From NCBI GenBank assembly GCA_024281135.1, contig JAMXLG010000100.1, positions 1 to 15,686 of the forward strand: a stretch of DNA of 15,686 nucleotides, written 5' to 3'. A program made the position numbers and the translations under genes. Positions 5,774-14,443 of the stretch are shown piece after piece. Positions within the stretch are counted from its first letter, which is position 1; each line of letters begins with the position of its first letter. The notes below the pieces were generated by a model that saw nothing but the letters and a program-made list of their open reading frames with translations, was not told the origin of the DNA and ran no database searches. Origin of the DNA: Vulcanimicrobiia bacterium. Lineage in GTDB: Bacteria; Eremiobacterota; Eremiobacteria; Baltobacterales; Baltobacteraceae.

Positions 5774-6478
5774 GCTAGACGTGTCCTCATCGCCGGCTTC
5801 GAACCTTTTGGCGGCGATAAAGTCAATCCCGGCGAAATGGTCGCGCGTAGTCTCGAAGGGCGAACGCTAGCGGGCCGTATGCTCGCCGTGCGCGTTATTC
5901 CGGTTGAGACGCGCAATATCCGCGAGCGCTTCGAGGTCGCATTGCGGGAAGATGATCCCGACATCGTCATTGCGCTCTCGCAATTCGGCGGACGGACGGC
6001 GCTTTCGATGGAACGCGTCGCGGTAAACCTGCTCGACTTCGAACATCCCGACAACGTAGGCGTGATGCGCAAGGGCGATGTGGTCGCGCGCGGCGACGCC
6101 GACGCGCGCCTTTCGAATCTCCCATTCGATCGCATTATCGAAGCCTGGACGGCAAACGGCATTCCGGGATACGTTTCGAATTCCGCCGGAACGTTCATCG
6201 GCAATCAAGCCTTGTACGAAATCCTCGGGTTGACCGAACATGCGGTGCCGCCGGTCGTTACCGGCCTGGTCCATCTGCCGTACCTGCCCGCGCAAGCCAT
6301 TGCAGCGGGGGCTGATTCCAACCCCTCGATGTCCCTCGAACTGATGAAAAAGGGCATCGAAATCATGATTGAAACGATCGTACCGTGGGTCGAACAGCGG
6401 ACGCCCGAAGCGACGAAAGCGCGTGAAAAGGGCCAGTCCACGTGGATGCCCCGCGGTGTAAAGGAAGTAGAACGCTGA
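5771..6478 (+). CDS. Pyroglutamyl-peptidase I homologue (C15 family) lacking the catalytic Cys
   Basis: 235 residues, about the family length. The opening RVLIAGFEPFGG and the block ALSMERVAVNLLD are typical of peptidase family C15, which removes N-terminal pyroglutamate in the cytoplasm. Numbering matches the Bacillus enzyme: E81 and H168 (LVHLPYLP) of the Glu-Cys-His triad are present. The nucleophile position 144 is Gly (SNSAGTFIGN, codon GGC) where active enzymes have Cys (usually TGC). The rest of the fold is well conserved and the frame is intact, so this looks like a maintained pseudoenzyme or an enzyme with changed chemistry, not a decayed gene. The GTG start at 5771 is chosen because the first strand follows at once; no spaced Shine-Dalgarno exists. 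It lies 29 nt after the anti-sigma/alkyltransferase gene and overlaps the next gene by 37 nt. Confidence 0.85.
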   Translation: MARRVLIAGFEPFGGDKVNPGEMVARSLEGRTLAGRMLAVRVIPVETRNIRERFEVALREDDPDIVIALSQFGGRTALSMERVAVNLLDFEHPDNVGVMRKGDVVARGDADARLSNLPFDRIIEAWTANGIPGYVSNSAGTFIGNQALYEILGLTEHAVPPVVTGLVHLPYLPAQAIAAGADSNPSMSLELMKKGIEIMIETIVPWVEQRTPEATKAREKGQSTWMPRGVKEVER

Positions 6479-8130
6479 GCGACCCACGCCTTTGGGCCAT
6501 ACCCGACATTCACGGTCATGCGAAGGGCGAACATCGGCCGTTCGCCGAGGAACGTCCCATCGCATATTCGCCGCGAATGCTGTTCCTTTGGTTCTATCAC
6601 GCCTGCCGGCGCAGTTCTCCGCGCTACCTCATGGTGAGCGATCACGTCAACTATTTGACGTTCGAGGACCCCGGCGCCGTACACACCGTTCGCCGCGCAT
6701 TGAAACTCGCCCACGCCGGCGATCTGTACGGTGCAGCGGAAACCGCGGGCGTCGACGTTGCGCACGCATCTGTCGTTAGCGAAGGTTTACGCAAAGGAAT
6801 GCGCTTTTCGATTGGCGCGGAGGTCGACAACGATCCCCGTGCGAGACCCGATGCGCAGAACATTGTCGACGCGATGCGACCGGACGGAATCATTCGCTCG
6901 GTCCATTTCTTGTCAATCGATCATCCGGAAAAAGGCGCCGACTTCCAGTGGCCCTACGATAACCCCGAGTTTGCATATCTTTGGGATGTCGTCGGCGTGG
7001 AACGCGCGTGGGAACTTTACGTCGACCGTCTCGTCGATGATGTCGAAAAACTTCCCGGCCACGTTGTCGGTCATTTCTATAAGCCGGCGATCTTCGGCCA
7101 TTGGCCCGAAGATGCGAAGCTGCAAGCGTATGAAGACCGGATTCTCGATGCAGCAGCCGCGCGCGGTATGGGTATCGAGATCAACTCGCGTCCGCTCTAT
7201 CGCGATTATCCGGACGAACAACGTCAAAAGTATATCGACGCCAACAAGCGTTTCATGCGCAAGGCAAAAGCAAAAGGCGTCGGCATCGCAATCGGTTCCG
7301 ATGCGCACAGTCCGAAGGATCAGGGCGGCGGGTTCGAAGTCATCTTGCAGATGCTCGATGAGTGCGGAATCAATGAAGTCGTCTTTCCGGTCAACGGACG
7401 TCTTGCGCGTGTCGTATTGCGTGCTACGCGCGAACATTTGGAAGCGCAGCAGCGCGCGCCTGAACCGGTGCAACCCGGTAGCAGCATCAGCGGTTTAGGG
7501 CGCGCCGAACTCGGACTTCCGGAAGAACCGGAACGTCCGCCGGAAAGAGCTCGCGAACCCGCGGCAACAAAAACCGCGCGCGACGTTGGCCCGAAGAAAC
7601 GCGCCAGCAGCCCGGAACGCACGACAAAGAAACCGGCGGCCGAAGAGCAGCCGGTCAAAGCGTCATCTTCAAAACGAAGCGCGGAGTCAGCAGCGTCGTC
7701 CGCTAAAGCGAAGGACACAAAGACAAACGCCAAGCCCGCCGCAGAACCGGTAAAAAAGACGGCGGCGCCTGAGAAGAAAGCCCCTGCGGAAAAGAAAGCG
7801 CCCGTCAAGAAAGCGACGCCGACGAACGGAAAGAAAGCTTCGCCTGCAAAGAAGGTGAGCGCAAAGAAAGCTGCACCGGTAAAGAAGGCAGCCGCGAAAA
7901 AAGCCGCGCCCGTAGCAAAGAAGGCAACGAGCAAGAAAGCGGCGCCGAAGAAGCTGGCCCCGAAGCCCGCCGTCAAAGCGAAAAAGCCCGTTGCTAAGCC
8001 GGCAGCAAAAACATCCGCTAAGAAAACCACCGCGAAGAAGTCTACATCGACCGCGCGTGTGGTAAAGAAAACATCTAAGCCGTCTAGCAAAGGGACGACG
8101 AAGAAAAAATCTACAACTAAGAAGCGTTAG
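6442..8130 (+). CDS. PHP-domain phosphoesterase with histone H1-like Lys/Ala-rich tail
   Basis: 562 residues. Residues about 20-330 form a PHP metal-dependent phosphoesterase domain: DIHGH (H24, H26), SDH (D67, H68), E127, H155, H211, and GSDAHSP (D287, H289) are the expected metal ligands. Relatives include histidinol phosphatase and the nuclease/phosphatase group; substrate cannot be told. A charged linker (about 335-400) leads to about 160 residues rich in Lys, Ala and Pro with repeated KKA/KKAAP units, like eukaryotic H1, AlgP or the tail of mycobacterial HupB, which bind nucleic acid non-specifically. ATG at 6442 is needed to include the DIHGH motif, since no later standard start precedes it, so the gene overlaps the previous one by 37 nt. 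The tail suggests a DNA- or RNA-associated substrate. Confidence 0.85.
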   Translation: MDAPRCKGSRTLSDPRLWAIPDIHGHAKGEHRPFAEERPIAYSPRMLFLWFYHACRRSSPRYLMVSDHVNYLTFEDPGAVHTVRRALKLAHAGDLYGAAETAGVDVAHASVVSEGLRKGMRFSIGAEVDNDPRARPDAQNIVDAMRPDGIIRSVHFLSIDHPEKGADFQWPYDNPEFAYLWDVVGVERAWELYVDRLVDDVEKLPGHVVGHFYKPAIFGHWPEDAKLQAYEDRILDAAAARGMGIEINSRPLYRDYPDEQRQKYIDANKRFMRKAKAKGVGIAIGSDAHSPKDQGGGFEVILQMLDECGINEVVFPVNGRLARVVLRATREHLEAQQRAPEPVQPGSSISGLGRAELGLPEEPERPPERAREPAATKTARDVGPKKRASSPERTTKKPAAEEQPVKASSSKRSAESAASSAKAKDTKTNAKPAAEPVKKTAAPEKKAPAEKKAPVKKATPTNGKKASPAKKVSAKKAAPVKKAAAKKAAPVAKKATSKKAAPKKLAPKPAVKAKKPVAKPAAKTSAKKTTAKKSTSTARVVKKTSKPSSKGTTKKKSTTKKR

Positions 8131-8161
8131 GGCCGGAGAGTCCCGTAAGGAGAGTGGTAGC

Positions 8162-10219
8162 ATGGCGGATCAAGATCGCCAACGCAACATCGCTTTTGTG
8201 GGCCCGCATCATGCGGGCAAAACCACTCTCGTGGAGGCTGTGCTCGCGCATTGCGGCGCGATCGGCCGCCGAGGTTCGATCGCTGACGGCACGACCGTCA
8301 CCGATCATGAACCCGAAGACGTCTCACACGCGCAGTCGACGACTGTCGGCTTTGCGCACTGCGGATGCGGACCCATCGACGTGACGATCGTCGACTCTCC
8401 CGGATTCATCGATTTCTTCGAAGAGACGAAGATGGTGCTCGCAGGCGTCGATGCAGCCGTCATCGTCGTTGACGCCGATCCCGCACGCGCGTCGCACACC
8501 CAAACGCTCGTCGATTATCTCGAAGAGCGCAAGATGCCGCACTGTTTCGTGATCAACAAGATGGATCGCCCGGGCGCGGATTACGAAGGCACGCTGGAAG
8601 CGCTTCAATCACTGTACGGGCGGCACGTCGTTGCCGAACAATGGCCGATCGTCGACAAAGCGAAGGCAAACGATAAAGCGAGCGGATTCGCGGGTTACGT
8701 CGATCTCGCCGACATGAAAGCATATGCGTTCACCGGCGACGGCGAAACCGACAGCGCGGTTCCCGGCGAGATTCTCGATCGCGTCAAGAACGCACATACG
8801 GAGTTGCTCGAAGCAATGGCCGACTTCGACGACCATCTCATGGAAGAGTTGCTCGAAGGGATCGAACCGCCGCTCGATGAGGTCGAACGCGATCTCTGCG
8901 ATGAATGCGCGCACGATCAAATCGTGCCCGTGCTCGTCACCTCTGCGGCGACCGGTAGCGGAATCGGATCGCTCGTGCGCGCGATGGAAAAGTGGTTCCC
9001 GTCGCCGGCGCAAGCGCAGCAAGTCGATGCCGAAGGACGCCGCATTGCGCCCGATGCGAGCGGCCCTGTTGTCGCGCGCGTCATCAAGACGATCATCCAT
9101 CCGCAATCCGGCAAACTCTCGGTCGTGCGTATTCTCTCGGGCACGATCAAGGCGGATGCAACGCTCACCGACATCTCGGTAAACGACGAAAAAGTGCGTT
9201 CGGGCGGCCTCTACCGGCTGCAAGGCAAGAAACAAGAAGCAATTTCGGACGCCGGACCCGGATCGATCGTCGCGATTGCGCGGTTGGAACCGGTCAAAAC
9301 CGGTGATACGCTGACGAGCAACGGGCATAAAGTTCTTCTTCCGCGCGTCCCGCTCTCGGAGCCGTGCTTTGCGATGGCGATTAAACCGAAAGATCGTATC
9401 GACGAGGCGAAGATCTTCCAGATGCTCGCGCGCATCGTAGATGAAGACCCCGCGCTCCGTTTGGCGCGCGCCGACATCACGAACGAATTTCTGCTTCTCG
9501 GAAGCGGCGAGCAGCACGTCACGATCGCCGTTGAACGGCTCGCACGCAAGTACAAGGTCGAAGTCGAGATGGCGGCGCCGCAGATTCCGTATCAAGAGTC
9601 GATCACTTCAGGTACTGAGATTCATTCGCGCTACAAACATCAAACGGGCGGACACGGACAATTTGGCGATGTGTGGCTGCGTTTCGAACCGCGCGAGCGC
9701 GGAAACGGCGTGACCTTCGAGGAGAAAATCGTGGGTGGCGTTGTTCCGAGGCAGTTCATCCCCGCGGTTGAAAAAGGCGTGCGCGAGGCGTTGATGCACG
9801 GTCCGAACGGATATCCGGTCACGGACATCCACGTCACGCTCTATGACGGCCAGTATCACGACGTCGATTCGAGCGAACAGTCGTTCAGGACAGCTGCGGG
9901 AATGGGCGTCCGCGACGCGTTGCCCAAGTGCCACCCGGTCGTACTCGAGCCGGTCTCGCGGGTCACTGTGACGGTCCCGACCTCCTACACATCGACGGTC
10001 ATCCAGCAGCTCACCGGCAAGCGCGGGCAGATCCTCGGCATGAATCCGGCGGAACGCACCGGCTTCGACGTGGTCGAGGCGGACGTGCCGCAGGTCGAGC
10101 TGTCGCGCTATATCACGGAGCTCCGCACCGCGACGCAGGGACTCGGGTCATATAACTCCCGCTACGAGCGCTACGATCCGGTTCCGGGAAATCGGGTAGG
10201 ACCGAAAGCCGCCGTCTAA
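8162..10219 (+). CDS. Elongation factor G-like translational GTPase (EF-G2 type paralogue)
   Basis: 685 residues with the EF-G domain order. The GTPase domain has the P-loop GPHHAGKT (14-21), DSPG (78-81) and NKMD (132-135). A beta-barrel domain II begins around residue 305, followed by domains III-V (ITSGTEIHSRYKHQTGGHGQFGDVWLRFEP opens domain IV, broken here as a description of residues ITSGTEIHSR then YKHQTGGHGQFGD). Switch I lacks the RGITI motif of canonical EF-G and instead reads SHAQSTTVGF (about 55-64), typical of the divergent EF-G2/FusA2-like group whose role is unclear. It is probably not the housekeeping factor. AAGGAG lies 9 nt before the ATG. It sits in the compact run between the PHP protein and the peptide-binding lipoprotein, not near rpsL/rpsG/tuf as housekeeping fusA often is. 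Confidence 0.9.
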   Translation: MADQDRQRNIAFVGPHHAGKTTLVEAVLAHCGAIGRRGSIADGTTVTDHEPEDVSHAQSTTVGFAHCGCGPIDVTIVDSPGFIDFFEETKMVLAGVDAAVIVVDADPARASHTQTLVDYLEERKMPHCFVINKMDRPGADYEGTLEALQSLYGRHVVAEQWPIVDKAKANDKASGFAGYVDLADMKAYAFTGDGETDSAVPGEILDRVKNAHTELLEAMADFDDHLMEELLEGIEPPLDEVERDLCDECAHDQIVPVLVTSAATGSGIGSLVRAMEKWFPSPAQAQQVDAEGRRIAPDASGPVVARVIKTIIHPQSGKLSVVRILSGTIKADATLTDISVNDEKVRSGGLYRLQGKKQEAISDAGPGSIVAIARLEPVKTGDTLTSNGHKVLLPRVPLSEPCFAMAIKPKDRIDEAKIFQMLARIVDEDPALRLARADITNEFLLLGSGEQHVTIAVERLARKYKVEVEMAAPQIPYQESITSGTEIHSRYKHQTGGHGQFGDVWLRFEPRERGNGVTFEEKIVGGVVPRQFIPAVEKGVREALMHGPNGYPVTDIHVTLYDGQYHDVDSSEQSFRTAAGMGVRDALPKCHPVVLEPVSRVTVTVPTSYTSTVIQQLTGKRGQILGMNPAERTGFDVVEADVPQVELSRYITELRTATQGLGSYNSRYERYDPVPGNRVGPKAAV

Positions 10220-10232
10220 AAGCATAGGCGGG

Positions 10233-11855
10233 GTGAGAAGACTTTTTGCTCTCGCGGCTTTGGCCGCGCTCGTTTCCGGCTGCTCCAAAGTCTCGACGAC
10301 CGCGGGCGGCGGCGAGCACTCATGGACGAAACCCGGTATCCTTCGGGTCGCGATTCAATCCGAACCGAAGAACCTCAACACGCTGCTCTCGTCCAATACG
10401 ACGGACGTGGCTATCGACGAACTGATCTTCGATCCGCTGGTGAGCGCCGATACGAAGGGCAATCTCGTACCGATCCTCGCCGCCGAAGTTCCGACACTCG
10501 AGAACGGTGGGATCAGCAAAGACGGATTGACCGTCACGTATCACCTGAGAAAAGGGATCACGTGGAGCGACGGTCAGCCGCTCACGAGCAAAGACGTCAA
10601 ATTCTCGTGGCAAGCGATGATGAACAACGACAACAACGTCGTCTCGCGCCACGGATTCGATGAGGTAGCATCGGTCGAAACACCGGATGATACGACGGTT
10701 GTCGTTCATCTGAAGGAAAGGTTTGCGCCGATCGTCAGCGAGTTTTTTGGACCGAGCGACAGTCCGGTCGACGTTACGCCGGCGCACGTCCTGGCGAAGT
10801 ATCCAAACGTAAACCAAATTCCGTTCAACAACGAACCTATCGGTTCAGGTCCGTACAAGCTCGCGGAATGGGTAAAGGGCGACCACATCACGTTAGTTGC
10901 GAACCCGCACTATTTCCAAGGAACGCCAGGTTTGAAGCAAATTACGATTCGGATCGTTCCCGACGAGAACACCTCGCTCAACTTGCTTCGAACGCACGAC
11001 GTCGACTGGATGTTTGAGCCGTCCTATTCGACATACGGTCAATTGAAGTCGATGCCGGATGTGAGCAGCGTGTACAACGACGTCAACGGTTACGAATACG
11101 TGCAGCTCAATACATCGCATCCGCCGCTTGACGACGTACGCGTCCGGCGAGCAATCAAATATGCGATCGATAAGCAGCAATTGATCGACACGCTGACCAA
11201 TGGACAGCAAACGATTGCTACCGAAGACATCCCGAATTGGATGTGGGCACACGATCCGAACGTTCCCGCACTTCCGCACGACGTAGCCAAGGCGAAAGAC
11301 CTTTTGCAATCCGCGGGATTCACGCCCGGTTCGGACCATATCATGACGAAGAACGGCCAACGGCTTTCACTTCTTCTGGTCACGAACGTCAGCAACGTTA
11401 CGCGCCGGAAAGCCTCCGTCATCCTCCAGAACCAACTGCGCCAGGCCGGCATTGACGTTCAGATCAAATACTTCGACGGCGCGACGCTCTTCGCGCCGGC
11501 TCCGCTGGGCATTCTCCAGACCGGAAAATTCGATTTGGGCCTGGCAGGCTGGTTTGCAGGGGTCGACCCGGATGATTCCGCACAGCTGATGTGCAAGAAT
11601 GCTCCTCCGGGCGGATACAACTACACGCGGTATTGCTCGCAGAAGATGGACGCCGAGCAAAAGGTAGCGCTCACGAATTACGACTTGCCAACGCGGAAGA
11701 AAGCGTACGCGCAAATTCAGGAACTGCAAGCAACGGACGCTCCCCAGATCTATTTCTGGTACCGCCGGCAAGTCCAAGCGATCAACCCGGATTTTAAAAA
11801 CTTCGAACCAAATCCCGTTGTGGAGTCGTGGAACGCGTATCAATGGAGCATCTAG
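10233..11855 (+). CDS. Oligopeptide/dipeptide ABC transporter substrate-binding lipoprotein (family 5)
   Basis: 540 residues, normal for the SBP_bac_5 (DppA/OppA) family. The signal sequence MRRLFALAALAALVSGC ends in a lipobox with C17, so the protein should be membrane-anchored outside the cell. Family features include GILRVAIQSEPKNLN near the mature start, the PLTSKDVKFSW segment and the GSGPYKLAEWVKGD block. It should bind a peptide or another small solute for import; the ligand is not predictable. No permease or ATPase gene is in the window, so it is an orphan here. GTG at 10233 follows the EF-G-like stop by 13 nt and has a close AGGCGG. Its 3' end overlaps the start of the orotate phosphoribosyltransferase gene. 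Confidence 0.92.
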   Translation: MRRLFALAALAALVSGCSKVSTTAGGGEHSWTKPGILRVAIQSEPKNLNTLLSSNTTDVAIDELIFDPLVSADTKGNLVPILAAEVPTLENGGISKDGLTVTYHLRKGITWSDGQPLTSKDVKFSWQAMMNNDNNVVSRHGFDEVASVETPDDTTVVVHLKERFAPIVSEFFGPSDSPVDVTPAHVLAKYPNVNQIPFNNEPIGSGPYKLAEWVKGDHITLVANPHYFQGTPGLKQITIRIVPDENTSLNLLRTHDVDWMFEPSYSTYGQLKSMPDVSSVYNDVNGYEYVQLNTSHPPLDDVRVRRAIKYAIDKQQLIDTLTNGQQTIATEDIPNWMWAHDPNVPALPHDVAKAKDLLQSAGFTPGSDHIMTKNGQRLSLLLVTNVSNVTRRKASVILQNQLRQAGIDVQIKYFDGATLFAPAPLGILQTGKFDLGLAGWFAGVDPDDSAQLMCKNAPPGGYNYTRYCSQKMDAEQKVALTNYDLPTRKKAYAQIQELQATDAPQIYFWYRRQVQAINPDFKNFEPNPVVESWNAYQWSI

Positions 11856-12397
11856 GTCACCCCGGTCAACCCACTGGTCCGCTTCCCGAGCTGATCTGGC
11901 TGAAAAAGATCATCGTTGAACGCGCGCTTACCCGGGGAGAGGTCATTCTCTCCGGCGGCGCGCGCAGCGATTACTATATCGATAAGTTCCGCCTCTTTTC
12001 CGATCCGCACGTCCTGCGCCGCATTGCGCGCATGTTCGTGCCGCTCCTAACCGAGGTGAACCCCGATCTCATCGCCGGAACAGAACTCGGCGGTGTCGTG
12101 ATTGCGACCGCGGTATCGCAGCTTTCGGGTATTCCGATGATCGCGGTGCGGAAAACGCCAAAGGCTTATGGCGCATTCGCAAATGAGTATGTCGAAGGGC
12201 CGTTCGATCCGGGCCAGCACGTGCTCTTATTGGAAGACGTTGTCACTTCGGGTCGAGAGTTGCTTGCGGCAAAAGCGCGGCTCGAGGAGTTGGGTCTGCG
12301 CGTTACCCCGTGCGCCGTCGTGAGCCGCGGTCTTGCTCCGGTTCGCGCGCTCATTCAATTCTCGCTGCCGCGCGGACAAGCAAAGACCGACAACTAG
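11843..12397 (+). CDS. pyrE: Orotate phosphoribosyltransferase
   Basis: About 184 residues from ATG 11843 (189 from the in-frame GTG at 11828). The enzyme joins orotate and PRPP to give OMP in pyrimidine synthesis, in the cytoplasm. The PRPP-binding signature HVLLLEDVVTSGREL is clear, as are the orotate-binding start SDYYIDKFRLFSDP, the GTELGGV loop and the Lys pair in VRKTPKAYG. Length is close to the short PyrE forms. Both starts overlap the end of the substrate-binding protein gene (stop at 11855), so translation is likely coupled. For GTG 11828 the GGAG is only 2 nt away, and for ATG 11843 it is 17 nt away, so the start remains open. No other pyrimidine gene is in the window. The spacer to the next gene (12398-12512) has no clear terminator. 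Confidence 0.92.
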   Translation: MEHLGHPGQPTGPLPELIWLKKIIVERALTRGEVILSGGARSDYYIDKFRLFSDPHVLRRIARMFVPLLTEVNPDLIAGTELGGVVIATAVSQLSGIPMIAVRKTPKAYGAFANEYVEGPFDPGQHVLLLEDVVTSGRELLAAKARLEELGLRVTPCAVVSRGLAPVRALIQFSLPRGQAKTDN

Positions 12398-12512
12398 CGG
12401 TCAAGCCAGCCGCCGGTGGGCATTTAGACGCTGTCGTCGGGACCATCGACGCTCGCGGTACACCCGCCCGAGCGAGATAATCCCGAATGTCCACTAGCGA
12501 GGTACGCAGAGA

Positions 12513-13661
12513 GTGCATGGCGGCACGAAGAGACGCATCGCCGTTATTGGCATCGGCTCTAATTCGTATACTAATTCGCACGTGCTAAAGACGCTCGGTG
12601 CTACTTTTCCCGAATACGACGTCGATTGGTTGGACCTCGGGAAAGTGATCAAGCGGCGAACGCACGGGCTCGCGGGGGTCTTAAGCGCCATTGCGGCCGC
12701 GCGAGAATTCGCGACCGAAATGGGACCCAAACTGCATGAGTTACGGTGGAGGCGCGGATGGGCGAGCTACCTGTTCGAGCTCCGCAGCCGGGTCGCGCGG
12801 GACCTCGTTGCGCGCGCTCCATACGCGTTTTCCTTTCAAATACAGTCTCATTTTGACGCGTCCGTTCGAAACGTGCCTCATTTCGTGTACACAGATCATA
12901 CGCTCTTAGCGCATCGCGCGTTTCCCGACATCGGCGGCGTTCGTTTCTCGGTAACGCCTAAATGGCTAGAGCTCGAACATCAGCTGTATCGTAACGCGCA
13001 AACGAATTTTGTGATGAGTCAGCACGTGCGTCGTTCGCTCATCGATGATTACGGCTGCGATCCGCAGCGCGTCGTATGCGCGTACGGAGGGCCGAACGCC
13101 GAAGTGACACCGGCTCCGGACAAGACGTACGATGCGAAGGAGATACTCTTCGTCGGCGTCCACTGGATCAGAAAGGGCGGACCACAGCTCGTCGAGGCAT
13201 TCAGACGCGTGCGCGCTCGAATTCCGAACGCCCGTCTAACGATCGTCGGGTCATCTCCGGACATACGCGTAGAGGGCATTGAAGTGCTCGGAAGAGTTCC
13301 GCCTTCCGAACTGGGGACATACTACAAACGCGCGTCGGTATTTTGTATGCCTACCCGTTTTGAACCGTTCGGAATTGTGTACCTCGAGGCAATGGCGTAC
13401 AAGCTTCCGATCGTCGCTACCGATGTTGGAGCGATTCCGGATTTCGTTCAAAACGGGGCGAACGGCTTTCGCACGAAACCGGGTGACGTCGATGACTTGG
13501 CCGACAAACTAACCACACTGCTTCTAAGCCCATCGCTGTGCAAAACGATGGGCGAGCGCAGCTTTGAGATCGCTAAGGAGTACACGTGGGAACGAACTGG
13601 GCGTATCTTCCGCGATACGATCGAATCGCACGTCAACGCGTACGCTCTGGAGGGACGATGA
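12513..13661 (+). CDS. Glycosyltransferase, GT4 family (GT-B fold)
   Basis: 382 residues. The N-terminal Rossmann half begins IAVIGIGSN. The C-terminal half has the family hallmarks: ILFVGVHWIRKGG (about 211-223), ARLTIVGSSPD, and the donor-site E-x7-E motif in EPFGIVYLE (E284 and E292) followed by the conserved ATDVGAIPDFVQNGANG stretch. Such enzymes transfer a sugar from a nucleotide-sugar donor, often to glycans or lipids at the cytoplasmic face of the membrane. Donor and acceptor are unknown. GTG at 12513 is the first start before the opening strand; the ribosome-binding site is weak. The stop overlaps by 4 nt (ATGA) the start of a secreted jelly-roll protein, linking the two in one operon and pointing to surface polysaccharide work. 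Confidence 0.9.
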   Translation: MHGGTKRRIAVIGIGSNSYTNSHVLKTLGATFPEYDVDWLDLGKVIKRRTHGLAGVLSAIAAAREFATEMGPKLHELRWRRGWASYLFELRSRVARDLVARAPYAFSFQIQSHFDASVRNVPHFVYTDHTLLAHRAFPDIGGVRFSVTPKWLELEHQLYRNAQTNFVMSQHVRRSLIDDYGCDPQRVVCAYGGPNAEVTPAPDKTYDAKEILFVGVHWIRKGGPQLVEAFRRVRARIPNARLTIVGSSPDIRVEGIEVLGRVPPSELGTYYKRASVFCMPTRFEPFGIVYLEAMAYKLPIVATDVGAIPDFVQNGANGFRTKPGDVDDLADKLTTLLLSPSLCKTMGERSFEIAKEYTWERTGRIFRDTIESHVNAYALEGR

Positions 13662-14443
13662 GCGCGCGGATCGCGCTGCTCGCACTCTTGTGCGTATCAA
13701 CTGCTACCGCGTGCCGAAGCGCCGTCGCGAGCAGTACAAACGGTGTGGTGTGGGAAGCAGGCGACTCGAAGATCGGAAAATGGCAGGCCGCTACATCCTC
13801 GCAATGCGGAACGCCGGTGAACTTCGGAAAACGTTTCGTGTTCTCGTTGAAGTACACGGTTACGAACGGTGCGGGAACATGCATGCGTAACCAGGCGAAT
13901 CCGCTCGACGCAGACGGTGACGCCTTTTATCTTCGCGACGGTGCGAGATACACGTGGACGTTCCGGTTCGTAGATGGAACTCCGTACATCGCGAACGCGT
14001 CACCGATGGGCCCCGATCACGACGCGCGCAGCCTGATCTGGCAGATTCACGGCAACATCGAAATGGGTTCACCATGCACCGCGCTAACGTTCACGAACGG
14101 CGCGGACAACGTGACGTATGACAATCAACAGTGGGGATTTTCAACGTGCAACGGCGTCGTTTGGCACGGTCGATACGTTCCTGGAGAAACAGACGACTGG
14201 AAAATCGTTGCGATTATTTCGAGCGGTGACGACGGGATGACGCAGCTCTATCGAAACGGCGTCTTGCAATTCACCGATCGCGGTGCAAACTATCACGACA
14301 GTCACGCGAGTCCGGGAAATCCCAACGCGTATCCATGGTGGAATTTCGGTCCGTACAAGTGGATTTGGAAAGACGCTCCGACAAACTCGTCTATGACAAA
14401 TGTCAACATGACAATCGATAACATGGTGTTAACGCAAGGCTAA
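13658..14443 (+). CDS. Secreted jelly-roll protein, heparin-lyase-I-like (polysaccharide lyase-type fold)
   Basis: 261 residues from ATG 13658, chosen because GGAGG lies 4 nt upstream, the start overlaps the preceding stop as ATGA, and a signal sequence follows immediately (MSARIALLALLCVSTATA then C19, a poor lipobox, so export by either signal peptidase is possible). A longer frame from 13586 would bury the signal. The mature protein opens with NGVVWEAGDSKIGKW and continues as a beta-rich domain with FYLRDGARYTWTFRF, SLIWQIHG, GVVWHGRYVPGETDDWKIV, YRNGVLQF and a terminal IDNMVL strand. This order resembles PF14099-type (heparinase I-like) jelly-roll lyases. I cannot confirm catalytic residues, so it may only bind polysaccharide. 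The opening motif recurs at the right edge of the window. Confidence 0.7.
   Translation: MSARIALLALLCVSTATACRSAVASSTNGVVWEAGDSKIGKWQAATSSQCGTPVNFGKRFVFSLKYTVTNGAGTCMRNQANPLDADGDAFYLRDGARYTWTFRFVDGTPYIANASPMGPDHDARSLIWQIHGNIEMGSPCTALTFTNGADNVTYDNQQWGFSTCNGVVWHGRYVPGETDDWKIVAIISSGDDGMTQLYRNGVLQFTDRGANYHDSHASPGNPNAYPWWNFGPYKWIWKDAPTNSSMTNVNMTIDNMVLTQG

Noticed and set aside
7320..8090. 256-codon open frame on the minus strand opposite the Lys/Ala tail
   Set aside because: It is the mirror of AAG/AAA-rich and GCC-rich codons, giving a Phe/Ala/Gly-rich sequence with no ribosome-binding site. The plus-strand PHP frame is clearly coding.
8609..9595. 328-codon open frame on the minus strand
   Set aside because: It lies entirely antisense to the well-conserved EF-G-like gene and has an Arg-rich, shadow-like composition with no recognisable motif.
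13586..13657. Upstream ATG extension of the jelly-roll protein
   Set aside because: It would place 24 hydrophilic residues before a clear signal sequence and overlap the glycosyltransferase by 76 nt. The ATG at 13658 has a GGAGG and an ATGA overlap.
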